Shown: in pieces, positions 56,268-64,000 of the stretch
How positions within the stretch are numbered: the first letter of the stretch is position 1
How the letters are laid out: the number at the start of each line of letters is the position of its first letter
Assembly (NCBI RefSeq): GCF_000332295.1
Contig: NZ_KB235930.1
Span: 2,685,395 to 2,749,394, forward strand
Source of the DNA: Fortiea contorta PCC 7126
Lineage (GTDB): Bacteria; Cyanobacteriota; Cyanobacteriia; Cyanobacteriales; Nostocaceae
Length of the DNA stretch: 64,000 nucleotides
Reading direction: 5' to 3'
Notes under the pieces: generated by a model
Databases searched by the model: none
Told to the model about the DNA's origin: nothing
Seen by the model: the letters and a program-made list of their open reading frames with translations, nothing else
Program-made: the position numbers and the translations under genes

Positions 56268-56364
56268 AATGTGCGATATAATTTTGTACCCCAAGTGAAT
56301 GGGAATCGCTATAGACTGCTCCAAAAAAGATATTTTCGTAGAGATGGAAATTTTAAAGCGATCG

Positions 56365-56907
56365 CTACTCACAAGCGCTGAACTCTGACCGATATTTTAC
56401 CGTACCCGTGCATCCTGTCAACGCTCCCTCAACCAACTCCAGCACCATAAACGCCTCATCTGGTACAGGGTATTCGCATTTTAACCCTTTGTCTGTGGCG
56501 CGGATAAACCCAAAGCGCGGGTAGTATTCTGGATGACCCAACACTACCACAGCTTGACAACCCAAGCGATCGCACTTTTTTAAACTACTTTCAATTAACA
56601 ACGAGCCAATTCCTTGACGCTGATAGTCAGGGAGTACTGCTACGGGCGCCAATCCCAGAATCAACAAATTATCGCTACATTCTCCAGCGAGAATCACTGG
56701 ACTAAAGAAAATGTGTCCAACTACCTGCTCAGATTTTACAGCAACGAAACCAAAACTAGACGCCACACCCCGCAACTGATCGACCAAATCGGCTTCATTT
56801 TCTCGCCCAAACGCCGCAATATTGACTTGGCGAATAGCAGCAATATCTTCTGGTTTTTCGGCTCTCACTTCCATAGCTGAGGACTGCTGACTACAATACA
56901 CAGACAT
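56365..56907 (-). CDS. GNAT-family N-acetyltransferase
   Basis: A 180-aa acetyltransferase. The acetyl-CoA site is LGLAPVAVLPDYQRQGIGSLLI (QxxGxG in the middle of the protein), followed by VVVLGHPEYYPRFGF, a pattern of the YhbS-like subgroup. Start is uncertain: ATG at 56907 (MSVYC) or 56874 (MEVRAEKPED, where similarity to the family begins). Substrate unknown. Confidence 0.85.
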   Translation of the reverse strand: MSVYCSQQSSAMEVRAEKPEDIAAIRQVNIAAFGRENEADLVDQLRGVASSFGFVAVKSEQVVGHIFFSPVILAGECSDNLLILGLAPVAVLPDYQRQGIGSLLIESSLKKCDRLGCQAVVVLGHPEYYPRFGFIRATDKGLKCEYPVPDEAFMVLELVEGALTGCTGTVKYRSEFSACE

Positions 56908-57091
56908 TTTCACACATAATGTTCAGATAGCAGTTCGCGCAACCGTTGAAACAAAAGACTTTTAGGAAGACGAAAAATCCGCATAAGCAATTATGCTCGA
57001 TTCCGTATAGATACTAATGTCAAACTTTATGAAAACTTGTTATTCTACAATCACTTAGTTGTGAAGAAGATACAAAGTTTTATTAAAAATC

Positions 57092-57295
57092 ATGTTAGTT
57101 ACTGCCACCGCTACCCCAATGCAGTTAGAAACAGTCTTAGAGCGGATCTTTGCTATTCGTAGAATTACCCGCCACGACCAACATTTATTAATGTCCACAC
57201 TGCTATCTAAAGAAGGTTTAAGCGAACAAGAAAGCTTGCAAATTAGCAGAGTATTCGACGCCTTGCAAAGAGGATTGCTGAAAGTAGTAGATTAA
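57092..57295 (+). CDS. Small conserved hypothetical protein
   Basis: A 67-aa helical protein (QLETVLERIFAIRRITRHDQ, ISRVFDALQRGLLKVVD). Proteins of this length and pattern are common in filamentous cyanobacteria, but no function is known to me. Its stop codon abuts the open frame leading to the following membrane protein gene. Confidence 0.65.
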   Translation: MLVTATATPMQLETVLERIFAIRRITRHDQHLLMSTLLSKEGLSEQESLQISRVFDALQRGLLKVVD

Positions 57296-57430
57296 TTGGC
57301 GTTGCTGAATCAATTTTTCAAACTCTTACTCTCTGCTCCTAGAACTTTAAAATATTTAACAAATAACTCTTCCAGAAACTTTTGTGATCTGACATTGGTC
57401 TGGGTATTGAAATTAACACAATATACACCA

Positions 57431-58825
57431 ATGTCCTCTACAGCTCAGGGTATTCCCGGTTTACCAGACTTAACACACCCTCATGAACTAATACAATTCG
57501 GCACAGAAATACTCAAAGGTTCACTTTTATTCGTATTTTTAGTTATAGCCTTGGGAGTAGCGATCGCTCTCATTAATTTTTCTCTACGTCGTCAAACAAC
57601 CGAACAAGCAGTATTTTTCGGCGAATGGGCGATACGTTATTCTCAGCTATTGCAAGGATTACAGCATTTAGCACTGATATTAATTTTGTTAGTCACGGGA
57701 TTTTTTCTGTGTTCTACCCTCAGCAACCGCTACCACCATTGGGAGCAAGCGATGGTAGCGCAAGTAGTGGAAAGTGTCGCGGGTGATAAATTAGAACAAA
57801 CTGCACCCCAAGTGCGGTACGTGACTCAAGAACCATACACTTACAACACCCAAGTTAACGGTAAAATCGTTACCGTCAAAGCTACCCAACCAGTGACTCG
57901 GTATCTCAACTTAGCCGGCTCCCAGATTCAAGTCAAACTAAATCAGAGTGTAGACGTCAAAGGTCGCAGTTCTATTTATGATGTAGATTACACCGCAGAA
58001 TACAAAGTCCTTAACCAATTAAAAAACACTAATAATTTTTTCTTTGAAGCACCACCACCAAACGGTTACTCATTATTAAAGAGTTATAAAGTAGAACGCG
58101 AAGGAAACAGACTACCGCAAACAAACCCCGGTGATTACGGCTTTCCTTTTGAGTTACAACCAGGACAAGAAACCACCTTTCGCGTCAGCTATCGAGCGCA
58201 AGCAGGGCCACGGTGGGTTTACAGCGCTGCGGGACAGTTACTTTCTCAATTTCGCCTCACCGCAACAGCTAACTTTAGTCCAGTGGAATTCGCTAGCGGT
58301 ATCGTACCCGATGAGACGAAAGTTGAGGGACGCAGCACGCAATTTACTTGGATCTTTGATGATAATGTTTCGGTGAAAAATCCCTTTGGCGTATTTACCA
58401 ACACCAAACCGATTCGCAACACAGGTATAATTCCCCGATTATTATTATTAGCCCCTGCCGTATTTTTGTGGTGGATATTATTACTATACTTATCCTTACC
58501 AATGAGCTTAAAAAATGTAGCGATCGCCGGCGGGATTTTCTTTGCATGTCTGCTAACTTTAACTTATTTGGGGCGATTAATCAACGCACAGTTAGTTTGG
58601 GTGATGATTTCCCTAATTTTACTGGCTTTGTCTTGGGGTTTGGGAATCAATCGCCGAGCTGCAATTGGTGCAATGGTTTGCACTATTGCCGGTGCAATCT
58701 TACCTGTATTTGGATTATTAATACCCTATAGCGGTCTTACCCTCAGTTTAGCCGGTTTGCTCTCAGCAGTTTGGCTCGCCATCCGTCACTGGTATAGTTT
58801 CCCCAGTTTGCTGCAGGAACGCTAA
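57431..58825 (+). CDS. Multi-pass membrane protein of unknown function
   Basis: A 464-aa protein with two N-terminal membrane helices (LLFVFLVIALGVAIALI, LALILILLVTGFFLC), a large extracytoplasmic beta-rich domain (about 100-350; IYDVDYTAEYKVLNQL, NPGDYGFPFELQPGQETTFR) and five or so helices at the C-terminus. The layout resembles CreD-type inner membrane proteins, but I cannot confirm the family. The frame is open to 57296; the ATG at 57431 (MSSTAQGIPG) gives a sensible start. Confidence 0.72.
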   Translation: MSSTAQGIPGLPDLTHPHELIQFGTEILKGSLLFVFLVIALGVAIALINFSLRRQTTEQAVFFGEWAIRYSQLLQGLQHLALILILLVTGFFLCSTLSNRYHHWEQAMVAQVVESVAGDKLEQTAPQVRYVTQEPYTYNTQVNGKIVTVKATQPVTRYLNLAGSQIQVKLNQSVDVKGRSSIYDVDYTAEYKVLNQLKNTNNFFFEAPPPNGYSLLKSYKVEREGNRLPQTNPGDYGFPFELQPGQETTFRVSYRAQAGPRWVYSAAGQLLSQFRLTATANFSPVEFASGIVPDETKVEGRSTQFTWIFDDNVSVKNPFGVFTNTKPIRNTGIIPRLLLLAPAVFLWWILLLYLSLPMSLKNVAIAGGIFFACLLTLTYLGRLINAQLVWVMISLILLALSWGLGINRRAAIGAMVCTIAGAILPVFGLLIPYSGLTLSLAGLLSAVWLAIRHWYSFPSLLQER

Positions 58826-58837
58826 TTTAGTGTACTC

Positions 58838-59075
58838 GGCAATGAGGCTTTTAGCTTCGTGAATGAGGCTTTGAACTTCATTAATGAGCTTTTTAGCTCC
58901 GTGAATGAGGCTTTGAACTTCATTAATGAGCTTTTTAGCTCCGTGAATGAGGCTTTGAACTTCATTAATGAGCTTTTTAGCTCCGTGAATGAGGCTTTGA
59001 ACTCCATTAATGAGCTTTTTAGCTCCGTGAATGAGGCTTTGAACTTCATTAATGAGCCTCTGAGCTTCAAAAGCT
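58838..59075. repeat. 42-bp tandem repeat made of 21-bp half-units
   Basis: Five 42-base units start at 58859, 58901, 58943, 58985 and 59027. Each consists of two related 21-base halves (GTGAATGAGGCTTTGAACTT plus C, and ATTAATGAGCTTTTTAGCTC plus C); a further half-unit lies at about 58838. Both strands are open: plus encodes repeated VNEALNFINELFSS, minus encodes repeated SFTELKSSLMKFKA. No ribosome binding site supports either. Confidence 0.85.
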
Positions 59076-59149
59076 AAATATATCTTGTGATTACGGAATC
59101 TTCTAAAGTCGCGTGTAGTAAAATCTTGAGTAACTCCGTGTAGTTAAAC

Positions 59150-59518
59150 ATGGCTTTAGACTTTTCCGGTCAAAATCTCCGAGGGCGCAACTTCAAAGGT
59201 AAAGACCTTATTAAAGTTAAAGGATGTGTAAACACAGGTGTAACAATGACAATTAAAGAACAGATTACCCAAGAACTAGAAAAATTACCTGAACCGCTAT
59301 TACAGGAAATTTTAGACTTTGTTCAGTTTCTACAAACCAAACATCAACCTATCGGCATATCTGTAAATAACCAACCAGAGCAAACACTTATAGCAGAGCA
59401 TACTTTAACAGGTTCCACTGCCCAAGATTTATTAGAGTTTGTGGGAACTTGGTCAGGTTCAGATATTAGAAAATGCCTGCAACTGGTTCACGAAAGTCGT
59501 ATACCACTAGAATTTTAA
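59150..59518 (+). CDS. DUF2281-like antitoxin fused to a pentapeptide-repeat start
   Basis: The 122-aa frame has two unlike parts. Residues 1-22 (MALDFSGQNLRGRNFKGKDL) look like the beginning of a pentapeptide-repeat protein. From Met33 (ATG at 59246) MTIKEQITQELEKLPEPLLQ with EILDFVQFLQTKH matches the small antitoxins at 13253 and 16199, ending FVGTWSGSDIRKCLQLV. The true gene may begin at 59246. No toxin gene follows; the next gene is a protein kinase 178 bases on. Confidence 0.6.
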   Translation: MALDFSGQNLRGRNFKGKDLIKVKGCVNTGVTMTIKEQITQELEKLPEPLLQEILDFVQFLQTKHQPIGISVNNQPEQTLIAEHTLTGSTAQDLLEFVGTWSGSDIRKCLQLVHESRIPLEF

Positions 59519-59547
59519 TACAGTGGCGGTAATTCCAGCAAAAAATT

Positions 59548-59628
59548 GTAGGTTGGGTGTAACGCAGTGAAACCCAACAACACCAACTTCTTCAGGCGTT
59601 GGGTTACGCTCCGCTTCACCCAACCTAT
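59548..59628. repeat. GTAGGTTGGGTG...CACCCAACCTAT repeat
   Basis: Outer arms GTAGGTTGGGTGTAACGC and GCTTCACCCAACCTAT flank an inner pair AACCCAACA and CGTTGGGTT. A shorter relative lies at 7069-7100. No coding capacity. Confidence 0.6.
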
Positions 59629-59696
59629 TTTACGTAAAAATACCATAAATCACGTATCTTAGTATAAGAAGTTATGTAAAAATCCCGTAGCTATCC

Positions 59697-60944
59697 ATGA
59701 GCTACTGCATCAATCCTCATTGCTCACAGCCGCAAAACTCCAAACAACCCCTGTTTTGTCAAGCTTGCGGCTCCGACCTGCTTTTAGAAGGCTGCTATCG
59801 CGTTATTCGACCACTGGGGGGTGGCGGTTTTGGTAAAACCTTTGAAGTGGATGATTGCGGTAAGGCAAAAGTTCTCAAAGTGCTTTTCAATACCCACCCC
59901 AAAGCCATCGAACTATTTCAGCAAGAAGCAGAAGTTCTCAAACTACTCAATCACCCTGGTATTCCCAAAGTTGATTCAGACGGTTACTTTACCTATTTGC
60001 CAAGAAATAGTCAAGAACATCTGCATTGTTTGGTGATGGAAAAAATTGAGGGGATGAATTTAGCAGAATATTTAATTCAGAGAAACAACGAACCCATCAG
60101 TCAACGCGCAGCATTGCGGTGGTTAAAACAACTAACAAAAGTTTTGCACAAAGTCCACCAACAGCAGTATTTTCATCGGGATATCAAGCCAACTAACATT
60201 ATGATCAGACCGAATGGAAATCCAGTATTAATTGACTTCGGTACTGCGCGAGAAGTTACACAAACATATATGCATAAAGTAGCCGGTCAGCAAGTCACAG
60301 GAATTATTTCCGCAGGTTACACCCCACAAGAACAAGCAAATGGTAAAGCCGTACCACAATCAGATTTTTTTGCTTTAGGGCGTACCTTTGTTTATTTGCT
60401 GACAGGTAAATCTCCTCATGAATTCACCGAAGACCCGCGGACTGGTGAATTAAATTGGCAAAGTAACACTAAAGATATTGCTCAAGAAATATTAGATTTA
60501 ATAGATTATTTGATGGCGCCATTTCCAGGAAATAGACCCCAAGACACTCAAGAAATATTAGATAAATTAAAAGAAATTGAACAAGCTTTAAATCCACAAA
60601 AAAATAGCTCTCAAATTCCTATTGTAAATCCTCAAATTTACACACCTCAGCCTCATCCATCTCCACCTGTTGTCACTCAAAACATCAATTTGAAGGATAG
60701 AATTAGCAAATTTTTTTTAGAAGAAAGTTCAGGTATCAGAATTACCGCTTCAGTTATATTGCTATTAGAAATAGTACTTATTCTTCATGGCTTAAAGTGG
60801 GGTAGTCTAGGTAGTTTATGGGGTTCTGGATGGATATTCGTACTTTTTAAAGCAAACCAAGGTTTTTGGTTTGTAATATTTGCTTATCCAGCTTGGTTTT
60901 GTTTAAAAGCATTTTTAAATGGAAAATGGGATTGGTATGAGTAG
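59697..60944 (+). CDS. Serine/threonine protein kinase with zinc-ribbon start and C-terminal helices
   Basis: A 415-aa membrane-attached kinase. The N-terminal CINPHCSQ with CQACG is a zinc ribbon typical of cyanobacterial kinases. The kinase domain (about 33-295) has the Gly loop LGGGGFGKTF, Lys in AKVLKVLF, catalytic HRDIKPTNIMI and metal-binding IDFGTARE. Two membrane helices follow near residues 352-370 and 385-405. The target is unknown. Confidence 0.9.
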   Translation: MSYCINPHCSQPQNSKQPLFCQACGSDLLLEGCYRVIRPLGGGGFGKTFEVDDCGKAKVLKVLFNTHPKAIELFQQEAEVLKLLNHPGIPKVDSDGYFTYLPRNSQEHLHCLVMEKIEGMNLAEYLIQRNNEPISQRAALRWLKQLTKVLHKVHQQQYFHRDIKPTNIMIRPNGNPVLIDFGTAREVTQTYMHKVAGQQVTGIISAGYTPQEQANGKAVPQSDFFALGRTFVYLLTGKSPHEFTEDPRTGELNWQSNTKDIAQEILDLIDYLMAPFPGNRPQDTQEILDKLKEIEQALNPQKNSSQIPIVNPQIYTPQPHPSPPVVTQNINLKDRISKFFLEESSGIRITASVILLLEIVLILHGLKWGSLGSLWGSGWIFVLFKANQGFWFVIFAYPAWFCLKAFLNGKWDWYE

Positions 60945-60973
60945 TGGCGTGTCTAGCTTTAAATAGTGGATTA

Positions 60974-61051
60974 GTAGGGTGCGTTGTCGCAAAGCGCAAA
61001 CGCACCCCCAATGATGACAAGACGGTGCGTTACTTCGTTAACGCACCCTAC
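60974..61051. repeat. GTAGGGTGCGTT...AACGCACCCTAC repeat
   Basis: Perfect 12-base terminal inverted repeats (GTAGGGTGCGTT and AACGCACCCTAC) enclose 54 bases with further inner arms (GCAAACGCACC, GGTGCGTTAC). Same family as 1396-1503. Confidence 0.65.
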
Positions 61052-61085
61052 AAAAATCTAAATTTTGGCGACACATCAATAATTT

Positions 61086-61168
61086 GTAAGGGCGTAGGAT
61101 CCGCCTTCCCGCAGGGTACGGCCGTACTCCGAAACGGAGAAGCAAGCTACGCCCCAGTTCGCCCCTAC
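61086..61168. repeat. Interrupted palindrome of the GGGCGAAC family
   Basis: The segment starts GTAAGGGCG and ends GTTCGCCCCTAC like the other members, but the middle is filled by GTAGGATCCGCCTTCCCGCA and GGAGAAGCAAGCTACGCCCC, a different repeat. It appears to be one repeat inserted in another. Confidence 0.5.
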
Positions 61169-61225
61169 CAATTTATCTGTTGTTTTCTTTTGGGGAATTG
61201 ATATAAGTCCTAGTCTATAAAAAAA

Positions 61226-61259
61226 TGGGGTAGTTCTGGAAACCTCCAAAACCACCCCA
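61226..61259 (-). terminator. Rho-independent terminator of ftsH
   Basis: On the minus strand TGGGGTGGTT pairs with AACTACCCCA (one mismatch), with an inner TGGA/TCCA pair, and is followed by a run of seven T. It lies 31 bases behind the ftsH stop codon. Confidence 0.8.
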
Positions 61260-61290
61260 AATTCAAATTTTCAATTCCCGTCAAAATCGC

Positions 61291-63129
61291 TTATGCAAAA
61301 GCAGCAGTTTTGACATCGTTATTTGTCAGAATTTCTTGCAATTCATCGGCGTCTACTGTTTCTTTATCCACCAGCATCTGCGCGATTTGGTCAAGAATGT
61401 GGCGATTAGCTAACAACACATCTTTGGCGCGTCTGTAAGCGACATCTACCAGCTTGCGGACTTCTTCATCAATCGCAGCAGCGGTTTCTTCAGAGAAATC
61501 GCGCTCTGACATAATATCCCGACCGAGGAACATGTTACCTTGCTGACGACCGAGGGCGACTGGGCCTAGTCTGTCGCTCATTCCAAAGCGGGTAATCATT
61601 TGTCTCGCTACCCGCGCTACTTGCTGTAAGTCGTTGGAAGCACCAGTGGTTACTTCTTCTTCACCAAAGATTAATTCTTCCGCAATCCGACCACCTAAAG
61701 CCACAGCCATCTGATTTTCCAGATAAGCGCGGCTGTATAAACCCGTGTCCATCCGGTCTTCGCTAGGAGTGAACCAAGTTAAACCACCAGCACGACCGCG
61801 AGGAATAATGCTAATTTTTTGCACTGGGTCATAGTCGGGCATCAACGCACCAACTAAAGCGTGACCAGCTTCGTGATAAGCTACTAAAACCTTGCGTTTT
61901 TCGCTCATCACGCGGTCTTTCTTCTCAGGCCCAGCCAACACGCGGTCAATGGCGTCGTTGATTTCATCCATGGAGATTTCGGTCAGATTCCGCCGTGCTG
62001 CTAAAATTGCAGCTTCATTGAGTAGGTTAGATAAATCAGCACCTGTAAATCCAGGGGTACGACGAGCGATTTTATCTAAATCTACATCCTTCGCCAAGGT
62101 CTTACCACGGGCGTGAACCTTGAGGATTTCGCTACGTCCACCGTAATCAGGACGGTCTACCACAACTTGACGGTCAAAGCGACCGGGACGCAACAATGCT
62201 GCATCTAGAACGTCAGGACGGTTGGTAGCGGCAATAATAATGATGCCAGTATTACCTTCAAAACCATCCATTTCTGTGAGCAACTGGTTGAGGGTTTGTT
62301 CCCGCTCGTCGTTACCACCACCTAAACCCGCACCCCGTTGACGACCAACGGCGTCAATTTCATCGATGAAGACGATACAGGGAGCGTTGGATTTAGCTTG
62401 TTCAAACAAGTCGCGGACGCGGGAAGCACCTACACCCACGAACATTTCCACAAACTCAGAACCAGAGATGGAGAAGAAGGGTACACCCGCTTCACCTGCT
62501 ACAGCACGAGCCAGGAGGGTTTTACCAGTACCTGGAGGCCCGACTAGCAAGACACCTTTAGGAATTTTCGCACCGACTGCGGTAAAGCGATCGGCATTTT
62601 TGAGAAAGTCTACAACTTCGTTAAGTTCCAGCTTGGCTTGGTCAATTCCCGCAACATCACCGAAGGTGACTTGGGTTTGTGGCTCCATTTGCACTCTGGC
62701 TTTGGATTTACCAAAATTCATTGCTTGGCTACCAGGGCCGCTCTGAGCGCGTCGGAGCAAGAAAAATAGACCAACTAGGAGCAATACAGGAAAAAATAAG
62801 CTGCTGAGGGCTTTAAACCAAAAGCCTTCATCAGTTTGAGGTAGAACGGAAATATCAACACCTTTTGCAGTCAGAGTATTAATTAAGTCGGGGTCATTGA
62901 CTAAAGTTACTACCTTTTTGTTACCGTCTCTGGATGTTACCAGGGCTGTAGAGCGGTCTGCACTCAGACTGACTTTATCTACTCTCCCTTTTTCAACTTC
63001 TTGAATAAACTGACTGTACCGCAATGGCTCTCTGCCTTGGGGTTGTTTATCAAAAAATGCTGTTCCTAAAGCAATAACAACAATAAATAGCAGAGCATAT
63101 AGCCCCGCATTTCTCCATCGTTTATTCAC
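61291..63129 (-). CDS. ftsH: ATP-dependent zinc metalloprotease FtsH
   Basis: Membrane-bound AAA+ protease (612 aa); cyanobacterial FtsH forms hexamers that degrade damaged photosystem II proteins among others. Two membrane helices (residues about 9-26 and 110-126) flank an outside domain. Walker A is GPPGTGKT at 197-204, Walker [12 protein letters not shown], the second region of homology [19 protein letters not shown], and the zinc site HEAGH at 419-423. Cyanobacteria carry about four FtsH paralogues; which one this is was not determined. A good terminator follows. Confidence 0.95.
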   Translation of the reverse strand: MNKRWRNAGLYALLFIVVIALGTAFFDKQPQGREPLRYSQFIQEVEKGRVDKVSLSADRSTALVTSRDGNKKVVTLVNDPDLINTLTAKGVDISVLPQTDEGFWFKALSSLFFPVLLLVGLFFLLRRAQSGPGSQAMNFGKSKARVQMEPQTQVTFGDVAGIDQAKLELNEVVDFLKNADRFTAVGAKIPKGVLLVGPPGTGKTLLARAVAGEAGVPFFSISGSEFVEMFVGVGASRVRDLFEQAKSNAPCIVFIDEIDAVGRQRGAGLGGGNDEREQTLNQLLTEMDGFEGNTGIIIIAATNRPDVLDAALLRPGRFDRQVVVDRPDYGGRSEILKVHARGKTLAKDVDLDKIARRTPGFTGADLSNLLNEAAILAARRNLTEISMDEINDAIDRVLAGPEKKDRVMSEKRKVLVAYHEAGHALVGALMPDYDPVQKISIIPRGRAGGLTWFTPSEDRMDTGLYSRAYLENQMAVALGGRIAEELIFGEEEVTTGASNDLQQVARVARQMITRFGMSDRLGPVALGRQQGNMFLGRDIMSERDFSEETAAAIDEEVRKLVDVAYRRAKDVLLANRHILDQIAQMLVDKETVDADELQEILTNNDVKTAAFA

Positions 63130-63241
63130 TGAGGTCAGTCCTCCTGTATTTTTCGTGCGTTCTCGTAGCTTCTCTGGTAATCGAGGGCATTATTAAGAAT
63201 TATGTTAACTTATCTTAAGGTATAACATAATGGCGTGGCTG

Positions 63242-64000
63242 TCATGCTAAAAAAAGCCCCCTTATTTGCTGAAAACTCAGATGGTTGGGATCATATTGTA
63301 GCGATCCTGAAGGCTGCTTAACGCTATGGATGGGGATGATTTCTACTACACTGTTAGAGTAGGCGATCGCTTCTAATCCTTTGACTAGCTCCTGTGTCCA
63401 AGGTTCCTCTTTCACCGCTTGCTGCTGGTTCGTTAACCATTTGATAATCTGCGTTCTCATAATTCCCGGTAAAATCGGCTCTGTTAAGGGTGGTGTCCAC
63501 CAACAACCATCGCGCCATCCCCAAAGATTACCTGTGGTGGTTTCTAGCCAATTACCCCCAGCATCAACTAAAATCGCTTCTTGAGCATTTAGTTTTTGAG
63601 CCGTATCTTTTGCTAACCAAGCGCTTAAATAATTGCCTGTTTTGTGATTAGGTAAACTGCGGTATAGTTCCGGAGCCGCAACAACGGATTTGACACCATG
63701 TTTTTGGTTATTTGTCAATTCAGTTGGTAACAATCGACCGATAATCCATTCTCGTCCATCGGGAAAGATGGTAATTCTGAGAACAGGGAACTTTGCACAG
63801 ATAATTTCTGCACCTTGACGCAGGCGATGCCAGTTTGGTTGTTGCCAAGCAAAAGACTGTAAACTAGATTTCAGGCGATCGCAGTGTAAGTCCCAGCCAG
63901 TCAAAGTAGCATCAAGCGACTGATGATAAACCCGTAGCGTTGTAAACACCGTTGCGCCATACAATAAACCCGGATCATTGATATCTAATTCTAAAGTTTG
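63242..64000 (-). CDS. Aminotransferase class IV (aminodeoxychorismate lyase-like), start cut by window end
   Basis: A PLP enzyme of the PabC/IlvE fold, probably 4-amino-4-deoxychorismate lyase of folate synthesis. The frame stays open to base 64000, where the residues read LELDINDPGLLYGATVFTTL, the usual class IV start; the gene is therefore partial. The PLP-binding Lys is in NHKTGNYLSAWL, and EAILVDAGGNWLETTTGNLW holds the conserved cofactor Glu region; PILPGIMR follows. It lies upstream of ftsH on the same strand, 112 bases away. Confidence 0.82.
   Translation of the reverse strand, partial: QTLELDINDPGLLYGATVFTTLRVYHQSLDATLTGWDLHCDRLKSSLQSFAWQQPNWHRLRQGAEIICAKFPVLRITIFPDGREWIIGRLLPTELTNNQKHGVKSVVAAPELYRSLPNHKTGNYLSAWLAKDTAQKLNAQEAILVDAGGNWLETTTGNLWGWRDGCWWTPPLTEPILPGIMRTQIIKWLTNQQQAVKEEPWTQELVKGLEAIAYSNSVVEIIPIHSVKQPSGSLQYDPNHLSFQQIRGLFLA

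Noticed and set aside
58822-59070. Minus-strand repeat protein (SFTELKSSLMKFKA units)
   Set aside because: It is only the other strand of the 42-base repeat; neither strand has start signals, so it is listed as a repeat and not as a gene.

Overview
The window comes from the chromosome of a filamentous, probably heterocyst-forming cyanobacterium (Nostocales). The evidence is the very frequent GCGATCGC (HIP1) octamer, the photosynthesis-linked genes (CRR7, a chorismate lyase of the plastoquinone route, a CruA/CruP-type lycopene cyclase, a CBS-CP12 fusion, the clock kinase SasA), an AvaK-like gene cluster, and many short tandem heptamer repeats and palindromes of the kind known from Nostoc and relatives. 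Species cannot be named from the sequence alone. All calls rest on reading motifs; no database search was run.

Layout. 1-7,000: a truncated lipoprotein gene, a two-domain multicopper oxidase, then two adjacent ECF-type Co/Ni uptake operons (cbiMNQO and a second M-Q-O set with a PDGLE-type extension on M). 7,100-9,050: gpsA and lipA. 9,300-11,020: a tnpB-only IS200/IS605-like element inserted into a small SAP-like gene. 11,149-17,190: an accessory island beside tRNA-Pro(CGG), with hsdM, a RelE-type toxin-antitoxin pair, hsdS, a DUF1016 (YhcG-like) nuclease, a PIN toxin-antitoxin pair, and only the first part of hsdR. 18,200-24,940: UV endonuclease, an Hsp70-like ATPase, two L,D-transpeptidases, KDPG aldolase and transketolase. 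25,000-32,000: three DUF2382 proteins, an inward-rectifier K+ channel, a DUF1400 hydrolase and an SDR. 32,375-41,150: GH57-like enzyme, two paralogous histidine kinases, a YcgR/YcgQ-like pair and a TolB-like protein. 41,590-49,760: coiled-coil protein, lycopene cyclase, chorismate lyase, CRR7, a REC-GGDEF protein and SasA. 50,380-64,000: SLH lipoprotein, CBS-CP12, a TetR/Rieske-oxygenase pair, GNAT, membrane protein, Ser/Thr kinase, FtsH and an aminotransferase class IV enzyme cut by the window end.

The most unusual parts are: (1) the split gene at 9,302-11,019, where removing exactly 1,340 bp restores one reading frame; (2) the restriction-modification island, where HsdR has been lost while a DUF1016 nuclease is translationally coupled to hsdS, and where a toxin-antitoxin pair between hsdM and hsdS is bracketed by matching heptamer repeats; (3) a pair of tandem histidine kinases of which one has lost its ATP-binding motifs; (4) two tandem arrays that look like expansions of one arm of a dispersed palindrome; and (5) a 42-bp tandem repeat open on both strands.

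The rest is ordinary cyanobacterial chromosome with short operons. Clear translational couplings (overlapping start and stop codons) are seen in cbiM-cbiN, cbiN-cbiQ, the second M-Q pair, both toxin-antitoxin pairs and hsdS-DUF1016.
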